Source of the DNA: Burkholderiales bacterium
GTDB taxonomy: Bacteria; Pseudomonadota; Gammaproteobacteria; Burkholderiales; JAEUOS01
Length of the DNA stretch: 6,241 nucleotides
NCBI GenBank assembly: GCA_947456845.1
Contig: CANGUJ010000249.1
Location: 1-6,241 of the forward strand
Reading direction: 5' to 3'
A program made the translations under genes and the position numbers. The notes under the pieces were generated by a model. It did not search any database. It was not told where the DNA came from and saw nothing but the letters and a program-made list of their open reading frames with translations. How positions within the stretch are numbered: the stretch's first letter is position 1; each line of letters opens with the position of its first letter. Shown here piece by piece: positions 1 to 4,311 of the stretch.

Positions 1-307
1 GCGTGGTGAAGAGGTTGGAAAGCGTGATGATGATCTTGTGCGGATCCCCCTTGGCCGCCTTGACCTCGAGGAAGCCCTCGGCACCGGCGCCGCCGCCCTT
101 GTTGACCACAATCAGCGGCTGTTTCATCAGGTTGCCCTTGGCCACGACACCCTGAATAAAGCGCGCCATCTGGTCGGCACCGCCACCGGTACCGGCCGGC
201 ACGACGAATTCGACCGATTTGGTCGGCTCCCATGAAGCGAACGAAACAGTTGAAGCAGTCACGGCAAAGCATGCAGCCATGACCCGGAACAGTCTGGAAA
301 CATTCAT
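1..307 (-). CDS. TTT (Bug/TctC) family periplasmic solute-binding protein, N-terminal part
   Basis: The gene is cut by the left edge; 102 codons are visible, about a third of the usual length of roughly 320 residues. The start ATG at 305-307 follows an AAAGGAGAG Shine-Dalgarno at 313-321. Residues 1-24 look like a Sec signal peptide: Arg5 and Arg8, then a hydrophobic core, with probable cleavage after Ser-Phe-Ala (22-24). The mature protein opens with Trp-Glu-Pro and a beta strand VEFVVPAG, then the Gly-rich loop GTGGGADQMAR (39-49), which corresponds to the conserved ligand loop and Asp of Bug proteins. VVNKGGGAGAEGF (67-79) is the next family block. Such proteins bind small carboxylates in the periplasm and hand them to the TctA/TctB membrane pair, which is not visible here. 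The gene follows fhs in the same orientation after 177 bases, so it may be linked to oxalate/formate metabolism. The ligand is unknown; many Bug proteins are orphans. Confidence 0.9.
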   Translation of the reverse strand, partial: MNVSRLFRVMAACFAVTASTVSFASWEPTKSVEFVVPAGTGGGADQMARFIQGVVAKGNLMKQPLIVVNKGGGAGAEGFLEVKAAKGDPHKIIITLSNLFTT

Positions 308-347
308 TGCGACTCTCCTTTGGTAACCCGCGAAAAAACAGCCGCGG

Positions 348-386
348 ATTGTATTGTTTTTTTTGCTGCGCGAACTATGCGGGCAT
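348..386 (-). promoter_or_regulatory. Candidate promoter of the solute-binding protein gene, with upstream palindrome
   Basis: On the minus strand a TACAAT hexamer (348-353) matches five of six bases of the sigma-70 -10 consensus. It sits just downstream of an A8 run (T8 at 357-364 on the plus strand), in an AT-rich island in otherwise GC-rich DNA. The implied start near 341 would give a leader of about 34 bases to the ATG. No good -35 box is seen at 16-18 bases. A small palindrome ATGC-N2-GCAT (377-386) is centred about 28.5 bases upstream of the hexamer, near -40.5. The promoter call is tentative. Confidence 0.35.
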
Positions 387-397
387 TTAATTCCGCG

Positions 398-439
398 ACA
401 TGCCGAATCGCCGGATCTACGCTCGGAAACCCGGCATGT
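398..439. repeat. 8-bp inverted repeat in the fhs/solute-binding protein spacer
   Basis: Arms ACATGCCG (398-405) and CGGCATGT (432-439) are perfect complements separated by 26 bases. A second short dyad, CCCC-GAAC-GGGG, lies at 458-469, about 16 bases past the fhs stop. Neither is followed by a T-run on the minus strand, so neither is a canonical intrinsic terminator. They could fold in the fhs 3' end or bind a protein. Confidence 0.4.
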
Positions 440-484
440 TCCGCCCGGCGATGCCCTCCCCGAACGGGGCGTGCGGCGAGGACG

Positions 485-2161
485 TCAGAACAGGCCCACG
501 ACCTTGCCGCTGTCATCGAGATCGATGACCTCCGCCGAGGGCACCTTCGGCAACCCAGGCATGGTCATCACGTCACCGCACACCATCACGATGAACTCCG
601 CGCCGGCGGCAAGACGCACTTCGCGGATATTCAGGATGTGGCCGCTGGGTGCGCCGCGCAACTGGGCGTCGGTCGAGAACGAGTACTGCGTCTTGGCCAC
701 GCAGATCGGGTAGTGGCCGTAGCCGTCTTCCTGGAGTTTCTTGATCTGGTTGCGGATCTTGTTGTCGGCGGTGATGTCGGCGGCCCCGTAGATCTTGGAG
801 GTGATCTTCTTCATCTTCTCCCACAGCGGGTCGTTGTCTTCATACACGAAGGAGAAACTGTTCGGTGCATCGCACAGCTTGACGACCTCGCGCGCGACGT
901 CGGCCGCGCCCTTGCCGCCGTCGGCCCAGTGCCTGGCGAGCACCACCGGCACGCCCAGGATGGAGAGCTTGTCGCGCAGCAGCGCGTGTTCGGCTTCCGT
1001 ATCGTGGATGAAATGATTGATCGAGACTACGCAGGGCATGCCGTAGTTCTTGGTGACGTTGTGCACATGGCGCTCGAGGTTGGCAATGCCTTTCTCCAGT
1101 GCGGCGAGATTCTCGGTATTGATGACCTTGAGGTCTGCGCCGCCGTGGTACTTGAGCGCGCGCACTGTCGCGACGATCACCACCGCGCTCGGGCGGAGAC
1201 CCGACTTGCGGCACTTGATGTCGACGAACTTCTCGGCGCCCAGGTCGGCACCGAAGCCGGCTTCGGTCACCACATAGTCGGCGAGTTTGAGCGCGGTCTG
1301 CGTCGCGATCACGGAATTGCAGCCATGGGCGATGTTGGCGAACGGACCGCCGTGGATGAAGGCCGGGTTGTTTTCCAGCGTTTGCACCAGGTTGGGCGCC
1401 AGCGCATCCTTGAGCAGCACGGTCATCGCGCCGTGGACCTTGAGGTCGCGGGCACGCACTGGTTTCTGGTCGCGCGTATAGGCGACGATGATGTTGCCGA
1501 GGCGTTCCTTCAGGTCCTTGAGGGATGTGGCCAGGCAGAAGATCGCCATCACCTCGGAGGCCACGACGATGTCGAAACCATCCTCGCGCGGATACCCGTT
1601 GGCCGTGCCCCCCAAAGCAATGGTGATGTCACGCAACGAGCGGTCGTTCATGTCGACCACGCGCTTCCACTGGATGCGGCGGATGTCGATGCCCAGTTCG
1701 TTGCCGTGGTGGATGTGGTTGTCGATCAACGCCGCGAGCAGGTTGTTCGCAAGGCCAATGGCGTTGAAGTCACCGGTGAAGTGGAGGTTGATGTCTTCCA
1801 TCGGCACGACCTGCGCATAGCCGCCGCCCGCCGCGCCGCCCTTGACGCCGAACACCGGGCCCAGGGAGGGTTCGCGCAGCGCGATGATCGCCTTCTTGCC
1901 GATGTGATTGAGGGCGTCGCCCAGACCCACGGTGGTGGTGGTCTTGCCCTCGCCCGCCGGCGTCGGATTGATCGCGGTGACAAGGATCAGCTTGCCGTCG
2001 GGCCGATCCTTGAGCGTTTCGATGTATTCAAGCGAAAGTTTGGCCTTGTGATGGCCGTAGGGCACGAGATGTTCGTCGCTGATGCCGAGCTTTTCGCGCG
2101 CGACCTGTGCGATGCGTTGCATGGTTGCGGCTTGTGCGATCTCGATGTCGGATTTGGGCAT
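485..2161 (-). CDS. fhs: Formate-tetrahydrofolate ligase (10-formyl-THF synthetase)
   Basis: Cytoplasmic enzyme joining formate to tetrahydrofolate with ATP, giving 10-formyl-THF for purine, serine and other C1 synthesis. The 558 residues match the usual length of bacterial Fhs. The ATP-binding loop TPAGEGKT is at 67-74. The first family signature GVKGGAAGGGY is at 105-115, preceded by REPSLGPVF and followed by the HFTGD block. The second signature VASEVMAIFCLA is at 200-211. The protein ends normally with Gly-Leu-Phe after a conserved MVCGDVMTMPGLP segment. The ATG at 2159-2161 is preceded by GAGGA at 2167-2171, five bases away, and the sequence from Met1 matches family N-termini. It lies 120 bases downstream of oxc on the same strand with a candidate promoter of its own. 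In this context it is the assimilatory outlet for formate derived from formyl-CoA. No frameshift or missing motif is seen. Confidence 0.98.
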   Translation of the reverse strand: MPKSDIEIAQAATMQRIAQVAREKLGISDEHLVPYGHHKAKLSLEYIETLKDRPDGKLILVTAINPTPAGEGKTTTTVGLGDALNHIGKKAIIALREPSLGPVFGVKGGAAGGGYAQVVPMEDINLHFTGDFNAIGLANNLLAALIDNHIHHGNELGIDIRRIQWKRVVDMNDRSLRDITIALGGTANGYPREDGFDIVVASEVMAIFCLATSLKDLKERLGNIIVAYTRDQKPVRARDLKVHGAMTVLLKDALAPNLVQTLENNPAFIHGGPFANIAHGCNSVIATQTALKLADYVVTEAGFGADLGAEKFVDIKCRKSGLRPSAVVIVATVRALKYHGGADLKVINTENLAALEKGIANLERHVHNVTKNYGMPCVVSINHFIHDTEAEHALLRDKLSILGVPVVLARHWADGGKGAADVAREVVKLCDAPNSFSFVYEDNDPLWEKMKKITSKIYGAADITADNKIRNQIKKLQEDGYGHYPICVAKTQYSFSTDAQLRGAPSGHILNIREVRLAAGAEFIVMVCGDVMTMPGLPKVPSAEVIDLDDSGKVVGLF

Positions 2162-2195
2162 TGTCGTCCTCGTTTGGGCCTGCTGTTGCTCGGTC

Positions 2196-2211
2196 GCACC
2201 GGATGCGGTGC
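2196..2211 (-). other. Short stem-loop at the predicted 5' end of the fhs transcript
   Basis: GCACCG (2196-2201) and CGGTGC (2206-2211) form a perfect 6-bp GC-rich stem with a four-base loop. If the TAAATT hexamer at 2217-2222 is the -10 box, transcription would start near 2210, placing the hairpin at the very 5' end of the mRNA. A 5' stem-loop of that kind could protect the message from decay. It could equally be an operator overlapping the start site. The inverted repeat is directly visible; its role is inferred. Confidence 0.4.
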
Positions 2212-2216
2212 AGTGA

Positions 2217-2259
2217 AATTTAGTGGGCGCGTCGATGCGTAACCTTGACAGATGTCAAG
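2217..2259 (-). promoter_or_regulatory. Candidate fhs promoter with FNR-like palindrome
   Basis: A perfect palindrome CTTGACA-N2-TGTCAAG occupies 2244-2259; its core reads TTGAC-N4-GTCAA, one base per half-site away from the FNR/ANR consensus TTGAT-N4-ATCAA. Twenty-two bases after the core comes TAAATT (2222 down to 2217), which keeps the key T, A and final T of a -10 box. If that hexamer spans -12 to -7, the palindrome centre (between 2251 and 2252) falls at -41.5, the classic class II activator position. The -35 region at 17-base spacing reads AGGTTA, a poor match, as expected of an activator-dependent promoter. The leader to the fhs ATG would be about 49 bases. Other dimeric regulators such as GntR types could use a dyad like this. 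Confidence 0.5.
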
Positions 2260-2281
2260 AGGCGGCCGGCGTCTGTGACCG

Positions 2282-3997
2282 CTACTTCTTGTTCGCGGCG
2301 CTCTGCGGATTGAGGTTGCCGATTCGTCCGCTCTCAGTACCAGCCTTCTCGTCGATGACGGCATTGATGAGCGTGGGCTTTCCCGAAGCGATGGCCTCCC
2401 TGAGCGCGGCGCCGAGTTCCTCAGGCGTCGTCGCGTGGCGGCCGATGCCGCCGAAGGCCTCCATCATCCGGTCGTAGCGCGCGCCCTTGACGAACACGGT
2501 CGGCGCCGCGTCGCGCCCTCCGGTCGGGTTGACGTCGGTACCCCTGTAGACCCCGTTGTTGTTGAACACCACGATGCACACCGGCAAGTCGTAGCGGCAA
2601 ATGGTCTCGACTTCCATTCCCGAGAAACCGAACGCGCTGTCGCCCTCGACCGCCACGACCTGCTTGCCCATGGTGACCGCCGCACCGATGGCAAAGCCCA
2701 TGCCGATGCCCATGATGCCCCAGGTACCGGAATCGAGACGCTTGCGCGGTTCCTGCATGTCGATGATGGAACGCGCGAAGTCGAGCGTGTTGGCGCCTTC
2801 GTTGACCAGATAGATGTCGGGACGCTCGCGCAGCACGTCGCGAATGGCGCGCAGCGCACTGTGGAAATTCATCGGCGAGGGGTTCTGGTCCAGCGTGGCC
2901 GCCATCTTGGCGAGGTTCTTCCCCTTACGCTCGTTGATCGCGGCGATCCAATCCGCATCGACCTGCGGAAACCCGTCATCGATGCCGGCCAGCAGCGCCG
3001 CTGCGCACGAGCCGACGTCGCCGATCAGCGGGGCGGCGATCTCGACGTTGCTGTCGATTTCAGTGGGAGCGATGTCGATCTGGACGAATCGCTTGGGATT
3101 CGGCGCTCCCCAGGTCTTGCCCTTGCCGTGGGACAGGAGCCAGTTCAGGCGCGCGCCGATGAGCATGACGACATCGGCCTCGGCAAGAACGTAGGAGCGC
3201 GCCGCCGCGGCCGATTGCGGATGATTGTCGGGCAGCAGTCCCTTGGCCATGGACATCGGCAGATAGGGAATCCCGGATTTCTCGACCAGCGCGCGGACTG
3301 CGGCGTCTGCCTGCGCATAGGCGGCGCCCTTGCCGAGCAGGATCAGCGGACGCTTGGCGGACTTGAGCACGCCGAGCGCGCGCGCCACCGCCTCCGGGGC
3401 CGGAATCTGGCGTGGCGCGGGATCGACCACCCGGACCAGCGATTTGCGGCCACGCTCGGCGTCCAGGGTCTGCGCCAGCAGCTTGGCCGGCAAGTCCAGA
3501 TACACCCCGCCGGGGCGCCCGGACACCGCTGCGCGGATCGCGCGCGCGACGCCAATGCCGATGTCCTCGGCATGCAGCACCCGGTAGGCGGCCTTGGCAT
3601 AAGGCCTGGCCGCATTGAGCTGATCCATCTCCTCATAGTCGCCCTGCTGGAGGTCGACGATCTCGCGCTCCGACGAACCGCTGATGAGGATCATCGGGAA
3701 GCAGTTGGTCGTGGCATTGGCCAGTGCGGTCAGGCCGTTGAGGAAACCCGGCGCCGAGACGGTGAGGCATATGCCCGGCTTCTGGGTCAGGTAGCCGGCG
3801 ATCGCCGCCGCGTTGCCGGCATGCTGCTCGTGGCGGAACCCGATGAAGCGCAGGCCCTCGGCCTGCGCCAGGCGGGCAAGATCGGTAATCGGGATGCCGA
3901 CCAGGCCGAAGATGGTGTCGATACCGTTGCACTTGAGCGCATCGACGACAAGATGGAAGCCGTCGGTGAGCTCGGTTGTCGTTGCTTCGCTGGACAT
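2282..3997 (-). CDS. oxc: Oxalyl-CoA decarboxylase (ThDP-dependent)
   Basis: Cytoplasmic enzyme converting oxalyl-CoA to formyl-CoA and CO2 using thiamine diphosphate. The 571 residues compare with about 568 for the Oxalobacter formigenes enzyme, which it resembles throughout from the opening ELTDGFH. The ThDP-activating Glu is Glu57 in GFRHEQHAG (Glu56 in O. formigenes). The active-site pair Tyr121-Glu122 in QQGDYEEMDQ matches Tyr120/Glu121; Tyr484 matches Tyr483; Ser556 in ESGRIG matches Ser553. These separate it from 2-hydroxyacyl-CoA lyases and acetolactate synthases. The ThDP/Mg motif runs from GDS (452-454) to NNNG (479-482). The GARLNW...HGKGKTWG segment (281-298) belongs to the central nucleotide-binding domain, where family members bind the activator ADP. 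The ATG at 3995-3997 follows AAAGGGG/AAAGGG (4006-4018) by eight bases. No frc partner is adjacent inside the window. Confidence 0.98.
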   Translation of the reverse strand: MSSEATTTELTDGFHLVVDALKCNGIDTIFGLVGIPITDLARLAQAEGLRFIGFRHEQHAGNAAAIAGYLTQKPGICLTVSAPGFLNGLTALANATTNCFPMILISGSSEREIVDLQQGDYEEMDQLNAARPYAKAAYRVLHAEDIGIGVARAIRAAVSGRPGGVYLDLPAKLLAQTLDAERGRKSLVRVVDPAPRQIPAPEAVARALGVLKSAKRPLILLGKGAAYAQADAAVRALVEKSGIPYLPMSMAKGLLPDNHPQSAAAARSYVLAEADVVMLIGARLNWLLSHGKGKTWGAPNPKRFVQIDIAPTEIDSNVEIAAPLIGDVGSCAAALLAGIDDGFPQVDADWIAAINERKGKNLAKMAATLDQNPSPMNFHSALRAIRDVLRERPDIYLVNEGANTLDFARSIIDMQEPRKRLDSGTWGIMGIGMGFAIGAAVTMGKQVVAVEGDSAFGFSGMEVETICRYDLPVCIVVFNNNGVYRGTDVNPTGGRDAAPTVFVKGARYDRMMEAFGGIGRHATTPEELGAALREAIASGKPTLINAVIDEKAGTESGRIGNLNPQSAANKK

Positions 3998-4048
3998 GTT
4001 GAGAACCCTTTCCCCTTTGGTTAGGTAAAAGCGGGCGCTACCGGATAA

Positions 4049-4144
4049 GTCCCGGCCTGCCGGACATCATGCCTGGCGCGGGTTCGACCGATCCGTCGCC
4101 CGAACCCGCGCCTAAGCCGCGGAGGACCAGCGGGCATCGCCCGC
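4049..4144 (-). other. Stem-loop-rich oxc leader (candidate structured 5' UTR)
   Basis: The strongest element is a perfect 12-bp inverted repeat, GGCGCGGGTTCG (4075-4086) against CGAACCCGCGCC (4101-4112), with a 14-base loop. It is flanked by GCGGGC-ATC-GCCCGC (4130-4144), a 6-bp stem, and by an imperfect dyad at 4049-4065 (GTCCCGG / CCGGAC). If transcription starts near 4187, these hairpins lie in a leader of about 190 bases, the main one ending 77 bases before the oxc ATG. None has a T-run after it, so simple termination is not indicated. They could be a regulatory leader, a protein site or an mRNA stabiliser. I do not recognise a known riboswitch family. Confidence 0.4.
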
Positions 4145-4193
4145 GATCCGCGTGGAGGTCTCCGGACATGCGCCGCCTCCATCGTGCGGGCGC

Positions 4194-4236
4194 AGTGTAC
4201 GAGCCCGCGCTCGGGGGTGCACTTGACTTGAATCAT
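4194..4236 (-). promoter_or_regulatory. Candidate oxc promoter with FNR-like dyad
   Basis: On the minus strand ATGAT-TCAA-GTCAA (4236 down to 4223) matches eight of the ten defined bases of the FNR/ANR box TTGAT-N4-ATCAA. Twenty-three bases later comes TACACT (4199 down to 4194), four of six for the -10 consensus with the key T, A and final T kept. The dyad centre falls at about -42.5 or -41.5, depending on the exact start. The hexamer at 17-base spacing is GTGCAC, not a -35 box. The same arrangement precedes fhs. The motif is less symmetric than the fhs one, so the call rests partly on the shared spacing. Confidence 0.45.
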
Positions 4237-4243
4237 CTTTTCG

Positions 4244-4268
4244 AAAATTCGCGCCGCCCGCGGCGCGA
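4244..4268 (-). terminator. Probable intrinsic terminator of the formate dehydrogenase gene
   Basis: On the minus strand a perfect 8-bp stem TCGCGCCG / CGGCGCGA with loop CGGG (4268 down to 4249) begins 43 bases past the stop codon. It is followed by ATTTT (4248 down to 4244). The stem is very GC-rich. The T-run is only four long, so termination may be partial. Confidence 0.6.
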
Positions 4269-4311
4269 CGGCAAGTCGGGCGCGCCGCCGCCGGCACGCC
4301 CGCCCGCGCGG

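Larger units (their letters stand above)
3998..4311. other. 314-base intergenic region between formate dehydrogenase and oxc
   Basis: No credible gene is seen here on either strand. Read on the minus strand it holds, in order, a likely terminator for the formate dehydrogenase gene, an FNR-like dyad, a -10-like hexamer, a leader with several stem-loops, and the oxc ribosome-binding site. Besides the elements listed separately there is CGAGC-N4-GCTCG at 4200-4213, directly upstream of the -10 hexamer. The size of the gap and the terminator suggest that oxc starts its own transcription unit. Confidence 0.7.

Noticed and set aside
320..2242. 640-codon open frame on the plus strand
   Set aside because: It lies antisense to the highly conserved fhs. 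Its His/Arg/Asp/Val-rich product shows no recognisable domain. Long antisense frames are expected in GC-rich genes with strong third-position bias.
2244..2259. TTGACA within the palindrome as a sigma-70 -35 box for fhs
   Set aside because: No acceptable -10 hexamer occurs 16-18 bases downstream on either strand; TAAATT is about 30 bases away, which fits an activator site better.
2244..2259. The same palindrome as an oxc terminator
   Set aside because: The loop would be only two bases, the stem is AT-rich, and no T-run follows.
2435..4024. 529-codon open frame on the plus strand
   Set aside because: It mirrors oxc, whose reading frame carries all the catalytic residues of the family; the plus-strand product is low-complexity and Arg/Gly/Asp-rich.
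4075..4112. GGTTCGA-containing inverted repeat as a tRNA or tRNA fragment (T-arm)
   Set aside because: The TTCGA is not followed by the complementary arm at the right distance, and there is no acceptor, anticodon arm or CCA end; the 14-base loop does not fit a T-loop.
4021..4236. 71-codon minus-strand frame just upstream of oxc
   Set aside because: There is no Shine-Dalgarno before its ATG and the product is Arg/Pro-rich. It overlaps the candidate promoter and leader hairpins, so it is best read as non-coding.
4238..4247. TTTTCGAAAA palindrome as an operator
   Set aside because: Half of it is the T-run of the terminator stem at 4249-4268; a 10-bp AT-rich palindrome there needs no further explanation.
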